Shown in pieces: positions 34,926 to 43,355 of a stretch of 64,000 bases of DNA. The notes beneath the pieces are model-generated. The model had not been told where the DNA came from and did not search any database. It worked only from the letters and a program-made list of their open reading frames with translations. This DNA comes from DAOULY01 sp034414595 (GTDB taxonomy: Bacteria; Chloroflexota; Dehalococcoidia; SZUA-161; JAUWZY01): positions 406,956 through 470,955 of the forward strand of contig DAOULY010000016.1 of assembly GCA_034414595.1 (NCBI GenBank), given 5' to 3'. The number at the start of each line of letters is the position of its first letter. Positions within the stretch are counted from its first letter, which is position 1. Made by a program: the position numbers and the translations under genes.

Positions 34926-35369
34926 CTAAATGTAGTAGATTTCTGCCTCGAGGTTGCTCTTCTTTTTCTGTCTCTCCACCAGCTCCTGCAAGGTTATGGA
35001 CTGCAAGACGTCATATATCGCCTGCTTGATCTGCACCCAGACATCCCTGGCCGCGCATGAAGCTACACGTGAGCACACGTCAGGGGCATCAACACACTTC
35101 ACGATGTCGATACTACCCTCCACATTCCTGATGATGTCGCTGAGGTATATTTCATGGGGCAGCTTGGCCAGAGCAAAGCCTCCACGAGCCCCTCTGGCGC
35201 TCTTCACTAGCCCCGCTACCCTCAATGCGTCCATCAAATGCCCTAAATATCGCTCCGAGATCTGCTGTCTTCTGGCAATGTCCTTCAGCGCAACTGGACC
35301 TTGGCCGTCGTGAAGAGCCAAGTCAAGCATGGCCCTGGTAGCATATGCTCCTCTAGTGGAAAGCCTCAT
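34926..35369 (-). CDS. Rrf2-family regulator with an Fe-S-type Cys triad
   Basis: 147 residues from the ATG at 35369 (AAAAGGAG upstream; a 22-residue longer frame is rejected). N-terminal winged helix RLSTRGAYATRAMLDLA; ISERYLGHLMDAL is the recognition region. Three cysteines, CVDAPDVCSRVASC, are spaced as in IscR-like iron-sulfur sensors (C-x6-C-x5-C). It heads the sulfur operon and probably autoregulates it according to Fe-S or cysteine status; Rrf2 proteins include IscR and CymR. Confidence 0.9.
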   Translation of the reverse strand: MRLSTRGAYATRAMLDLALHDGQGPVALKDIARRQQISERYLGHLMDALRVAGLVKSARGARGGFALAKLPHEIYLSDIIRNVEGSIDIVKCVDAPDVCSRVASCAARDVWVQIKQAIYDVLQSITLQELVERQKKKSNLEAEIYYI

Positions 35370-35412
35370 TGAACTCCTTTTACCACTAAAACCATCATAA
35401 TAGGTGTATTTC

Positions 35413-35442
35413 ATTATAACGGCCGAGGTCATCATCTGTCAA
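35413..35442 (-). promoter_or_regulatory. Consensus promoter of the sulfur operon
   Basis: Minus-strand TTGACA (35442-35437), 18-bp spacer, TATAAT (35418-35413), both perfect. The 37-nt leader contains CACCTATTATGATGG, which could be the Rrf2 operator, overlapping the transcription start region. Confidence 0.8.
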
Positions 35443-35516
35443 GTCCAGCAAGGGATAGGCTCTCGAAGTGTTGATGGCAGAATCTCTCAACAATTAAGCT
35501 TTGGCCAAGGGCGAAG

Positions 35517-36068
35517 CTATTCTACAAGTATCAGGGCAAATATGTTTGCTGTTTCAGCACCAGACTGCAGCGGCTGAATGTTGAATCCGTTGTTCCTTGC
35601 CGTCTGGTACACATCAATGCCACAGGCCTCCATCGACGGCCTAGCCTGGTCTGGAAAATCACAAGGTTGGTTCTTCAGCAGGCTACATTGCTCGCACAGC
35701 CGACAATTGCCCGCCAACATGCTGAATGCCTTATAATATCCCCCCATAACCAGCTCTTTCTCTAGTTTAGTGACCACGCTGAAGAACCTTTTGAGCCTGT
35801 CAGCATTTTCGCTGACGGCGTTCCACTCCAGATGGAAGATGATGGCGCTCTCATAGCTATTGAGAATTCTTTCCATCTGCTCCGGGGTGGGTGTATACGG
35901 GGGACAACAATATGACCTTCCGTAGTGGGGACAACCAAACTGGCACTTCAGCAGGACCCAGGGCGCGGTTGCGATGGTCTGTGGATTGATCACCTTGGCG
36001 TTTGTCACCCCTGCTTCCATAGCGCTGGCACAATAAACACCAAGATGATCGATAGACATCAGTGCCAC
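35517..36068 (-). CDS. DUF2284 predicted metal-binding protein, copy 1
   Basis: 183 residues. Cysteine motifs CQFGCPHYGRSYCCPPYTPTPEQM (first third) and CRLCEQCSLL, then RPSMEACGIDVY: the DUF2284/COG5423 signature, thought to bind an Fe-S cluster or metal. Function unknown. A paralogue is at 43.6 kb. Confidence 0.85.
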   Translation of the reverse strand: MALMSIDHLGVYCASAMEAGVTNAKVINPQTIATAPWVLLKCQFGCPHYGRSYCCPPYTPTPEQMERILNSYESAIIFHLEWNAVSENADRLKRFFSVVTKLEKELVMGGYYKAFSMLAGNCRLCEQCSLLKNQPCDFPDQARPSMEACGIDVYQTARNNGFNIQPLQSGAETANIFALILVE

Positions 36069-36116
36069 CTTCTTAATCTATTGCGACGATGCAAGCCCAG
36101 CAGCAGAGCATCTCCC

Positions 36117-36428
36117 TCACTCTTCCCCCAATGTCCACTCCCGAACTTCTCTTAACCTCGACAGCTCCTCGTCGTAGAAACGCCGGTACATCTGCTTCTC
36201 CCGCCTCCATCCCACCAACCAGCACATGGCCAATCCAAAGAAGGCAATTGGGGCTACAATCTCAACCCTGACTCCCTCAAACAACAGGATTATAATAGTT
36301 GCCAGAATCGCAAACAAGAATACCACGATGTTGAGATCCCATCTCCCCATTCTGGCTCTGTCTCTCGCTATCTCGGCAGCACGTTTGGCTCTCCACGCTT
36401 CCCTAACAGCTCTTTCTTCGTCGTCCAA
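36117..36428 (-). CDS. Small membrane protein, two helices
   Basis: 103 residues. A charged N-terminal helix (REAWRAKRAAEIARDRARM) precedes two hydrophobic segments, LNIVVFLFAILATIIILLF and IVAPIAFFGLAMCWLVGW, and a charged tail. No family recognised. Confidence 0.5.
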   Translation of the reverse strand: MDDEERAVREAWRAKRAAEIARDRARMGRWDLNIVVFLFAILATIIILLFEGVRVEIVAPIAFFGLAMCWLVGWRREKQMYRRFYDEELSRLREVREWTLGEE

Positions 36429-36483
36429 TGCTCCCCTCCCTACGCAGTACGGTAGCCTGTGTCGCTTTCCGATTGCGCTCTCA

Positions 36484-36559
36484 TGGCGCGCCTGAAGGGA
36501 TTCGAACCCCCGACCCTCGGTTCCGAAGACCGATGCTCTATCCGCTGAGCTACAGGCGC
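36484..36559 (-). tRNA. tRNA-Arg(TCG)
   Basis: Minus-strand cloverleaf: acceptor GCGCCTG/CAGGCGC, anticodon loop CTTCGGA (TCG, codon CGA), TTCGAAT in the T loop, CCA encoded at 36486-36484. Confidence 0.95.
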
Positions 36560-36946
36560 TTCGGATACAGCCATACCATTATACCGCACGAGAAGGTTCT
36601 TGACCATCGGTTTCGTCCAAATTCGCCCATTCGGGTGAATAGGGGAATTGACCTTCGGTTTCCTGTTGTCGGCAATACTACTTCTTTGCCTCAGAGCCTC
36701 ATTCAACTGGGTGATGGGAAAGTCTTAGTCGCGCCGACAACCTGTATACTCCCGAGGTGAAGGAGTTTCGTAAGACGGGTGACTTCCGCCGTAGGGGATT
36801 TCCCGAACTACTTGGCGATGAACCTGGGAAAATGGCCCGGAGAAAGCCACCGCCTGTACGGTTATCGGGGTAACAAGGTTGGCTCCTGAGGGCTCTTTGA
36901 TAGAGATGCAGGCAATAGCAGCTATCTGAGTTGTCTGGCCAGAAAG
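36560..36946. other. Gene-free spacer with hairpin-rich segment between tRNA-Arg and tRNA-His
   Basis: No protein gene is convincing here. From about 36745 to 36890 the plus strand is GC-rich with several complementary short blocks (for example GTAGGGGATTTCCCG and CCTGGGAAAATGGCCCGG) and ends in CTGTACGGTT. I could not match it to a known RNA family. Confidence 0.4.
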
Positions 36947-37021
36947 GGTGAGCGGAGGGATTCGAACCCTCGATCTCCAGGGCCACAACCTGGCGCCTTA
37001 GACCACTGGGCTACGCCCACC
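36947..37021 (-). tRNA. tRNA-His(GTG)
   Basis: Minus-strand cloverleaf with acceptor GTGGGCG/CGCTCAC, an extra 5' G (position -1) opposite discriminator C, both typical of tRNA-His. Anticodon loop TTGTGGC (GTG). CCA is not encoded. Confidence 0.95.
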
Positions 37022-37226
37022 ATCACGTCGGCATTGTAGCAGCCAAAGATGCCCGCAGTCAAGGCGAGGCAAAAACAACACCCTGCCCAATCCAACGTTT
37101 TGTCGAGCATCAGCAACCACCAGTATTCTGGTCTTCTCATCCAACATTGAGCGACTCCGCTTAGAACTTACAGTGTACTCATTACAAGTTCTGATGCATT
37201 GCTTGTCTATTGACAAATTTCCCTAA

Positions 37227-38447
37227 TTGAATCAAAATACCGCTGATGTCCATATGGAGAAATCGAAACTGTATGATGTTTTAATTGTAGGCGCCGGTCC
37301 TGTGGGAAGTCATATCGCCGCTGAGTTGGCCAGTTTGGGCTACAGAGTGGCGGTCTTCGAAGAACATGAGCAGATCGGTCAGCCTGCGTGTTGCACCGGG
37401 ATCATAGGCAGGGATTGCGCCGAGCGATTTCGTGTGCCCCAGGATCTCCTCCGAGAACAGGCCAATTCCGCTAAACTGTTCACCCCTTCGGGCAACTGGC
37501 TCAGGCTATGGAAAAAGGAACCACAGGCCTATATCATAGATCGAGCTATCTTTGATGTCGCTTGGGCCAAACAGGCCCAGAGGCAAGGAGCAGATTTCTT
37601 CTTAGGCTGCCAAGCCGGGGATATCGCTGTCTCCAATAGCGGCATCATGATGGAGCTGGAACAGCAGGGGGAAAAGACTCGAGTTAATGGCCAGACTGCT
37701 GTACTGGCTACTGGCTTTGCCTCAAAACTACCGCAGCAGCTGGGCTTTGGCCAGCTGGCTGACTTCGTCATCGGGGCCCAAGCTGAGGTCGAGCGAAAGA
37801 GCATCGACGAGGTTGAGATCTATTTTGGGAACGATATAGCTCCGGGTTTCTTCGCTTGGCTGGTCCCGACTTCCCAAGGTAGAGCACTGGCCGGGCTCTT
37901 CTCCCGCAAGAACCCAAGCTCATGCCTGAAACAGTTTCTGGCCTTGCTGTACCGTCAGGGTAAGATAGCCTCTGCCAGAGCTAAAATCTCCTATGACGGC
38001 ATTCCATTACGACCACGGGCCAGAACATATAAAGAGAGAGTGCTGGTTGTTGGTGAGGCCGCGGGGCAAGTTAAACCCACCACCGGCGGCGGGGTATACT
38101 ACGGGCTGCTATGCGCCGAGATCGCAGCTGAAACTATCCATCAGGCCCTCTCACACGGTGACTTCTCAGAGAATCTATTCTCTCAGTATGAAAAGAGGTG
38201 GAAGAAAAGGTTGGGCTGGGAGCTCAGAGTCGGCTACTGGGCACGTCGCATCTATGAAAGGCTCAACGATGGCCAGATCGAGGAGGTCTTCCGCGTCATC
38301 AAGGCCCAGAATATCCATGAGCGGTTGCTGCAATCATCAGCAGTCTCCTTCGACCAGCATGGTAAGCTTCTGGTGCAGGGATTACAGCTCTTAGCCCCCT
38401 GGTACCCCCCCACACTCGCTTCAGCCTTAAGAAGCATTATGAGGTGA
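37227..38447 (+). CDS. Geranylgeranyl-reductase-family FAD oxidoreductase
   Basis: Up to 406 residues (TTG at 37227; ATG at 37254 is a good alternative because YDVLIVGAGPVG begins soon after). FAD motif VLIVGAGPVGSHIAAELA, ACCTGIIG near residue 60, and VLVVGEAAGQVKPTTGGGVYYGLLCA near 285, the signature of the geranylgeranyl reductase/halogenase-like flavoproteins. They often saturate isoprenoid chains of lipids or quinones; the real substrate is not shown by context. Confidence 0.8.
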   Translation: MNQNTADVHMEKSKLYDVLIVGAGPVGSHIAAELASLGYRVAVFEEHEQIGQPACCTGIIGRDCAERFRVPQDLLREQANSAKLFTPSGNWLRLWKKEPQAYIIDRAIFDVAWAKQAQRQGADFFLGCQAGDIAVSNSGIMMELEQQGEKTRVNGQTAVLATGFASKLPQQLGFGQLADFVIGAQAEVERKSIDEVEIYFGNDIAPGFFAWLVPTSQGRALAGLFSRKNPSSCLKQFLALLYRQGKIASARAKISYDGIPLRPRARTYKERVLVVGEAAGQVKPTTGGGVYYGLLCAEIAAETIHQALSHGDFSENLFSQYEKRWKKRLGWELRVGYWARRIYERLNDGQIEEVFRVIKAQNIHERLLQSSAVSFDQHGKLLVQGLQLLAPWYPPTLASALRSIMR

Positions 38448-38460
38448 TCTTGAAAATAAG

Positions 38461-38533
38461 CATCCCTGGTGGGATTCGAACCCACAACCCACGGCTTAGA
38501 AGGCCGGCGCTCTATCCGTTGAGCTACAGGGAC
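38461..38533 (-). tRNA. tRNA-Arg(TCT)
   Basis: Minus-strand cloverleaf with acceptor GTCCCTG/CAGGGAT (first pair G-T), anticodon loop CTTCTAA (TCT, codon AGA), TTCGAAT in the T loop. CCA not encoded. Confidence 0.92.
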
Positions 38534-38584
38534 GTAGTAGAAGTTTAGCACAAAGATTGGGAATGGGTCAAATGGCTCTGGATA

Positions 38585-38614
38585 TTGACAGCACTCACTG
38601 TAGTACATTATGAT
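38585..38614 (+). promoter_or_regulatory. Promoter of the usp-trkA-trkA-pheA run
   Basis: TTGACA (38585-38590), 18-bp spacer, TATGAT (38609-38614). Start near 38621, about 41 nt before the GTG of the first gene. Confidence 0.6.
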
Positions 38615-38661
38615 GATAGACTGCGAGTGAATTTGACTTATGCTATTGGAATGGTGGCCTT

Positions 38662-39108
38662 GTGGATTTCGGTAAGATTCTAGTTCCATTCACCGGGTAT
38701 AAGGCAGATGTGGAGGCGGTGAGGTTAGCCTGCGACCTCTCCAAGAAGACCAAGAGGAAGGTCTACGTAGTCTACGTAATCGAGGTCGAACGATCCCTTC
38801 CCGTAGACGCTGAGCTCGAGCCCGAGGTGAAAAAAGGTGAGCAGATGCTGAGGCAGGCCGAGCGCATCGCTACGGAGCAGGATTACGAAGTAGAGACAGA
38901 CCTGCTACAAGCACGCCAGGCTGGGCCAGCCATTGTCGATGAGGCCATCGAGCGGGACATCGATACAATTGTAATTGGTATTGAATATAAGAAGCGCTAT
39001 GGTAAGTACACTGTGGGGAACATAGTACCGTATCTATTCGAATATGCCCCCTGTCGCCTTTTGCTCTATCGGGAAGCAGTTCCTCCTGGAGAGGAAGTCG
39101 GCAAATAA
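38662..39108 (+). CDS. Universal stress protein family
   Basis: 148 residues, GTG start. UspA fold: ILVPFTGYKADVEAVRLACDLSK at the N-terminus and IDTIVIGIEYKKRYGKYTVGNIVPYLFEYAPCRLLLYR at the C-terminus. The ATP-binding GxxGxxxxGS is degenerate (GIEYKKRYGKYTVGN), so nucleotide binding is uncertain. Followed after one base by two TrkA-type genes, so it may sense state for potassium transport. Confidence 0.8.
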   Translation: MDFGKILVPFTGYKADVEAVRLACDLSKKTKRKVYVVYVIEVERSLPVDAELEPEVKKGEQMLRQAERIATEQDYEVETDLLQARQAGPAIVDEAIERDIDTIVIGIEYKKRYGKYTVGNIVPYLFEYAPCRLLLYREAVPPGEEVGK

Positions 39109-39109
39109 G

Positions 39110-39553
39110 ATGAATGTGCTAATAATGGGCTGTGGTCGAGTCGGGGCCCAACTGGCAACGACTATGGATGCTGAAGGGCATAAAATCACCATCTTGGACA
39201 TTGAGCCCTACAGCTTCAGGAAGTTGCCATCAACCTTCCAAGGCACAGCACTGATAGGCAACGGGCTCGATCAGGACTTCCTGAGAAAAGCGGGCATTGA
39301 CAAGGCTGATGTGTTCGTTGCCGTGACCCAAGGCGATAACCGAAATGTGATGTCCGCTCAAATTGCCAAGCACATCTTCAATGTGCCCAAGGTAGTTTGC
39401 CGTATCTACGATCCCATCCGTGAGGAGATGTATCGAAACCTGGGGCTGGTGACCATCAGCCCAACCATGGTGGGGGCCGAGCTGTTGAAAAGAGCCATAG
39501 AGGGCCAAACGATCGGAGGCCAAGCTATAGAAGGCCGAGGAGAGGGAGGTTAA
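39110..39553 (+). CDS. TrkA-N domain potassium-uptake regulator, short form
   Basis: 147 residues from the ATG at 39110, one base after the usp stop. RCK/TrkA-N domain: VLIMGCGRVGAQLATTMDAEGHKITILDIEP, with RNVMSAQIAKHIFNVPKVVCRIYDP. It lacks the TrkA-C domain present in its neighbour. The pair could form a heteromeric ligand-gating ring on a TrkH/KtrB-type channel not found in this window. Confidence 0.88.
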   Translation: MNVLIMGCGRVGAQLATTMDAEGHKITILDIEPYSFRKLPSTFQGTALIGNGLDQDFLRKAGIDKADVFVAVTQGDNRNVMSAQIAKHIFNVPKVVCRIYDPIREEMYRNLGLVTISPTMVGAELLKRAIEGQTIGGQAIEGRGEGG

Positions 39554-39556
39554 GAC

Positions 39557-40237
39557 TTGTATATCATCGTGGTCGGCGGTGGTGAGGTAGGTTATTATCT
39601 ATCCAGGGCACTAGTCAATGATGGCCATGAGGTGTTGATCCTGGAGAAAGAGCGCAGGAGATATGAAGCCATCGCCGATGAACTGGGCAGCAGCCTGGTC
39701 ATGCGTGGCGATGGTTGCGAGGCAACCATCCTTGGCGAAGTGGGGACAGCACGCGCTGACATACTCATCGCCGTCACCGGTGATGACGAGGATAACTTAG
39801 TAGCCTGCCAAGTTGCCAAGCACAAATTCAATGTCCCCACGACCATCGCACGGATCACGAACCCCGAAAATGAGACCTTGTTCAAGAAGCTCGGCATCGA
39901 CGTTACCATCTCCAGCACAGACCTCATCATGTCTCACATTGAACTTGCACTCCCCCTCCACCCCGCCATCCCTCTGCTCAAATTGAAGGGAGGAGAGCTG
40001 GAGATGGTGGAGGTCAAAATCCCCCCCGATTCCATAGCAGTGGGCAAACAGCTGATGGATCTAGTTTTGCCGGCGAAGAGCTTCATCACCCTGATAATAA
40101 GCAATGAGAAAGGGCCCCAAATCCCATCATGGGGCACTGTGCTAAAAGCTGGCGACTCCATAGTGGCCGTGACCAAGCCCGAGACCAAGGAAGCATTACG
40201 CAAGATGTTAACCACCGTTCCTAAGGGAAAGGAATGA
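39557..40237 (+). CDS. trkA: TrkA protein with TrkA-N and TrkA-C domains
   Basis: 226 residues. N-terminal MYIIVVGGGEVGYYLSRALVNDGHEVLILEKE binds NAD or ATP; the C-terminal part (about 135-225, LEMVEVKIPPDSIAVGKQLMDL) is TrkA-C. Regulates potassium uptake. Overlaps pheA by 4 bp. Confidence 0.9.
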   Translation: MYIIVVGGGEVGYYLSRALVNDGHEVLILEKERRRYEAIADELGSSLVMRGDGCEATILGEVGTARADILIAVTGDDEDNLVACQVAKHKFNVPTTIARITNPENETLFKKLGIDVTISSTDLIMSHIELALPLHPAIPLLKLKGGELEMVEVKIPPDSIAVGKQLMDLVLPAKSFITLIISNEKGPQIPSWGTVLKAGDSIVAVTKPETKEALRKMLTTVPKGKE

Positions 40238-41052
40238 CTAAAGTAGCATTCCAGGGTGAGCGGGGTTCATTCAGCGAGGACGCAGTGACCAAATTCTTCG
40301 GCACGGTGGCCCTCCTGCCCTGCCGTTATCTCCCCGACGTCTTCGAGGCTGTAGCTCAAGATCAAGCCAACTTCGGAGTGGTCCCTGTGGAAAACTCTCA
40401 AGCAGGCAGCATCAATGAAAGCTACGACTTGCTGCTGAAGTATGAGCTGGCCATCTTTGGCGAGGTCGATTTGAGAATAAACCATTGTCTGCTGGCACTA
40501 CCTGGGGAATCGCTGGAGAGCATCAAAACAGTCTATTCGCATCCCCAAGCCCTGGCCCAATGTGAGGAGTTTCTGAGAAAATTGGGGGCGGATATAATGC
40601 CCACTTATGACACCGCGGGCAGCGCCAAGATGATAAGGGAGAGAGAACTGAAGAGCTGCGCTGCTATCGCCAGCGAACGGGTATCTCAGATCTATCAAAT
40701 GAACATCCTGGCTCAAAACATACAGACAAACCCCAACAACTACACCAAGTTCTTCGTCATCTCCAACGAGAAACCACTATATGGGCCCAGGAACAAGACC
40801 TCGCTCATCTTCGCCACTAAAAATGTCCCCGGCTCTCTATATTCAAGCTTGGGTGTCTTCGCTACCAGGGGCATAAACCTGACCAAACTGGAGTCCAGGC
40901 CGACAAAGGACAGACCATGGGAATACATCTTTTATGCTGATTTCGAGGGCCATGTTGAGGATGCAATTTGCCAGCAGGCTCTGGCGGAACTCCAAGATCA
41001 CGTGACTTTTTTAAAGCTCCTGGGCTCCTATCCTTGCTTTGCCGAGAGCTAA
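40234..41052 (+). CDS. pheA: Prephenate dehydratase with ACT domain
   Basis: 272 residues. Converts prephenate to phenylpyruvate. KVAFQGERGSFSEDA, VVPVENSQAGSINESYDLL and the catalytic NNYTKFFVIS near residue 170; then an ACT domain with GSLYSSLGVFATRGINLTKLESRP, the phenylalanine feedback site. No chorismate mutase domain. Its coupling to trkA is unusual. Confidence 0.95.
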   Translation: MTKVAFQGERGSFSEDAVTKFFGTVALLPCRYLPDVFEAVAQDQANFGVVPVENSQAGSINESYDLLLKYELAIFGEVDLRINHCLLALPGESLESIKTVYSHPQALAQCEEFLRKLGADIMPTYDTAGSAKMIRERELKSCAAIASERVSQIYQMNILAQNIQTNPNNYTKFFVISNEKPLYGPRNKTSLIFATKNVPGSLYSSLGVFATRGINLTKLESRPTKDRPWEYIFYADFEGHVEDAICQQALAELQDHVTFLKLLGSYPCFAES

Positions 41053-42185
41053 CTCGACATAATATCTTCTACCGCCTGCTTAAGCTGGGGGTAGTCATCC
41101 AGCTTATCAATGTTATCAGGGGTTAAGCCCACTCCTTCTATCAGCCTTCCATTTGGTGTATACCAGCGACCGTGGGTCACATAGAGCGCAGAGCCATCAC
41201 TTAGCGAGTGCAGTAGATTGACGCTCCCCTTGCCATAGGTCTTGGTCCCGATAAGCGTGGCCCGCTCGTAGTCCTGCAATGCCCCAGCCACCACCTCGCT
41301 GGAGCTGGCACTGAAGCCGTTCACCAGAACCACCAGAGGCAGGCCAAAATCAGTAGCCAAGCCCCCCGCCTCCGCCTTCCAGGTGGTTTCATTGCCGTAG
41401 CCATCCCTGGCAGTAAGGACAGTGCTTCCTTCGGGGAGAAACTGGCTGGCCACACTCACTGCAGCGTCGATCAATCCCCCGGGGTTATTGCGCAGGTCGA
41501 GGATGATGCCCTGAGCCCCTTGATTGAGCGCCTGTTCCAGAGAAGAGTGCAACTCTGTTCCCGTGTTCTCCGAGAAATGGCTGATCCCGATGTAAGCGAT
41601 ATCATTCGCCAGCATCTGCCCGCTGACGGTGGGAATACTGATCTCTTCCCGTGTTATCGTTATCTGTTCCGTTTTTCCATCTTGATGCCGTACTTCAAGC
41701 GTGACTTGAGTCCCTTCCTCCCCACGTATCTGGAGCACAGAGTCCCACAGACCTACCCCTGAGGTAGAGACGCCGTCGATCGTCAAAATGATATCCCCAG
41801 GTTCAATCCCAGCATCCTCCGCAGGGGAGCCCGAGATGGGCGCGATCACCATCAGGTTCCCATCCTGGTCAATGATAAGCTCAACCCCGATCCCGATAAA
41901 GCTGCCCGCAATCTCCTCGTAGAACTGGCTATATTCTTCAGCGTTGAAATAGGCGCTATAGGGATCATCTAATTGCTCCAGCATACCATCGACGCCGTTT
42001 AAAAGGCCCAGAAATAGCAGCTTCCAGTCAAGCTTGGTTTGATCGACGTAATCGTGCTTCAGGATGTTCCAGGCATCGAGGACGGGCTGCTCCTTCAAAG
42101 CAAGAGAAAAGCCAGCGACGAAGGACAAGACCAAGAAGCAGGCGACCAGTAGGGGGGAGACTATGAACTTAAGCTCTTTGGGCAT
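41049..42185 (-). CDS. ctpA: Carboxyl-terminal processing protease (S41 family)
   Basis: 378 residues. N-terminal hydrophobic segment (about 8-28) as signal anchor; PDZ domain around GIGVELIIDQDGNLMVIAPISGSPAEDAGIEPGDIIL; catalytic Ser in VNGFSASSSEVVAGAL and Lys in TYGKGSVN. Acts outside the membrane on protein C-termini. Divergent from smpB. Confidence 0.92.
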   Translation of the reverse strand: MPKELKFIVSPLLVACFLVLSFVAGFSLALKEQPVLDAWNILKHDYVDQTKLDWKLLFLGLLNGVDGMLEQLDDPYSAYFNAEEYSQFYEEIAGSFIGIGVELIIDQDGNLMVIAPISGSPAEDAGIEPGDIILTIDGVSTSGVGLWDSVLQIRGEEGTQVTLEVRHQDGKTEQITITREEISIPTVSGQMLANDIAYIGISHFSENTGTELHSSLEQALNQGAQGIILDLRNNPGGLIDAAVSVASQFLPEGSTVLTARDGYGNETTWKAEAGGLATDFGLPLVVLVNGFSASSSEVVAGALQDYERATLIGTKTYGKGSVNLLHSLSDGSALYVTHGRWYTPNGRLIEGVGLTPDNIDKLDDYPQLKQAVEDIMSS

Positions 42186-42237
42186 GAATCTCCTCGGCTA
42201 TTATGTTATCATCTTCCCTGTAATGTAGCAAACTTCG

Positions 42238-42266
42238 TTGACGCCTCCTTGTCAGCTTGCTATACT
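42238..42266 (+). promoter_or_regulatory. smpB promoter, predicting a leaderless transcript
   Basis: TTGACG (42238-42243), 17-bp spacer, TATACT (42261-42266). The expected start is at about 42272-42273, on the ATG itself. Confidence 0.65.
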
Positions 42267-42271
42267 ACATA

Positions 42272-42733
42272 ATGGCAATGACGGTAAAGACGATTTGTCT
42301 CAATCGCAAGGCATACCATGACTATTACATCGATGACCGCATCGAAGCGGGACTGGTGCTCACTGGCACTGAAGTCAAGTCGCTGCGGGAGGGGAAGGCC
42401 AACATCCGAGATGCCTTTGCCAGGGCCGAAAATGGCGAGCTTTGGTTGCTCAATACTCACATCGCCCGCTATGATGCAGGCAATCGGTATAATCATGAGC
42501 CTACTCGACCGCGGAAGTTACTGCTGCACGGGGAGGAGCTTGCCGACTTAATCGGCAAGGTGACCAAGAAGGGGTTCACGCTGGTGCCCCTCAAACTGTA
42601 CTTTAAAAATGGAATAGCCAAGGTAGAGTTAGCGCTTGCTAAGGGTAAGAAGGCCTATGATAAGCGTGCTACCCTCGCCGAGCGCCAAGTCCAGCGTGAG
42701 ATGGAACAGGCACTCAGGCGTAAGGCAAGCTAA
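42272..42733 (+). CDS. smpB: SsrA-binding protein
   Basis: 153 residues from the ATG at 42272 (42278 also possible; the frame start at 42257 falls in the promoter). SmpB brings tmRNA to stalled ribosomes. Signatures: NRKAYHDYYIDDRIEAGLVLTGTEVKSLREGKANIRDAFA, and the basic tail KKAYDKRATLAERQVQREMEQALR. The tmRNA gene follows 2 bp later. Confidence 0.95.
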   Translation: MAMTVKTICLNRKAYHDYYIDDRIEAGLVLTGTEVKSLREGKANIRDAFARAENGELWLLNTHIARYDAGNRYNHEPTRPRKLLLHGEELADLIGKVTKKGFTLVPLKLYFKNGIAKVELALAKGKKAYDKRATLAERQVQREMEQALRRKAS

Positions 42734-42735
42734 CT

Positions 42736-43087
42736 GGGGACGAGTGGTTTCGACAGGGGAAGGGCGTCCCAGAATGGCAAGCCGAGGTGCCATCACCCTC
42801 GTAAAAAAGGTGGCAAAAAGATAACTGCCGAACCTTTACCGGTAGCGGCCTAATATAAGGCCACGTCCAACCCAACCTGTTCCTCGACAGGAGGGATTGG
42901 GCGCTAAAAAATCGAGGTGCGGCGATTCCTGACGCCGATGGGGGAACGCCAAAGGTAACATCGGCTGGCAAAGCTGGACCCGGCCGACAGGGGCTAGCGG
43001 AGCGAGAGCAAAGAGTCGGCTAAGCTTGTAGCCATTCGAGATGGATTTCTTCTGGACGGGGAGTTCGACTCTCCCCCGTCTCCACCA
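42736..43087 (+). ncRNA. ssrA: tmRNA
   Basis: About 352 nt. tRNA-like ends: 5' GGGGACG pairs with 3' CGTCTCC, with the Ala-type G3-U70 pair, T loop GTTCGACTC, and encoded CCA ending at 43087. The reading frame encodes GKKITAEPLPVAA then TAA (about 42808-42852), with an LAA-like end typical of degradation tags. Directly after smpB. Confidence 0.95.
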
Positions 43088-43096
43088 GAATACGAT

Positions 43097-43132
43097 CGGG
43101 CTCCGGTATCAAGCCGGGGCCCGTTTCCTTTT
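43097..43132 (+). terminator. Intrinsic terminator after tmRNA
   Basis: CGGGCTCCGG (43097-43106) pairs with CCGGGGCCCG (43114-43123), followed by TTTCCTTTT. Confidence 0.9.
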
Positions 43133-43258
43133 GCCCTATGAGCCGCAGAGGAGAGAATCGCTCTAAGGCTTCCAGCAGCCGAGATAAGGGGTAGTGAATG
43201 TAGCGTTCACTCTGGCCCGGAATCCTGTCCCTTAAAAGCCGCATGGGGAGAAACTCAT

Positions 43259-43285
43259 CACCACTGGCAGCCGCTACCAGTGGTG
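43259..43285. promoter_or_regulatory. Perfect 9-bp inverted repeat upstream of leader A
   Basis: CACCACTGG (43259-43267) and CCAGTGGTG (43277-43285) separated by 9 bp, 35 bp before the -35 box of the next promoter: a possible operator. The remaining 43134-43320 region holds no convincing gene. Confidence 0.45.
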
Positions 43286-43320
43286 AAAATGTTCGCCTGA
43301 GGTCATGGCCAATCATCCCC

Positions 43321-43349
43321 TTGACAATACCATGTAAACGGTATATATA
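43321..43349 (+). promoter_or_regulatory. Promoter of leader A
   Basis: TTGACA (43321-43326), 17-bp spacer, TATATA (43344-43349). The second leader (51383) has the same boxes and spacing. Confidence 0.75.
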
Positions 43350-43355
43350 TGGGGC

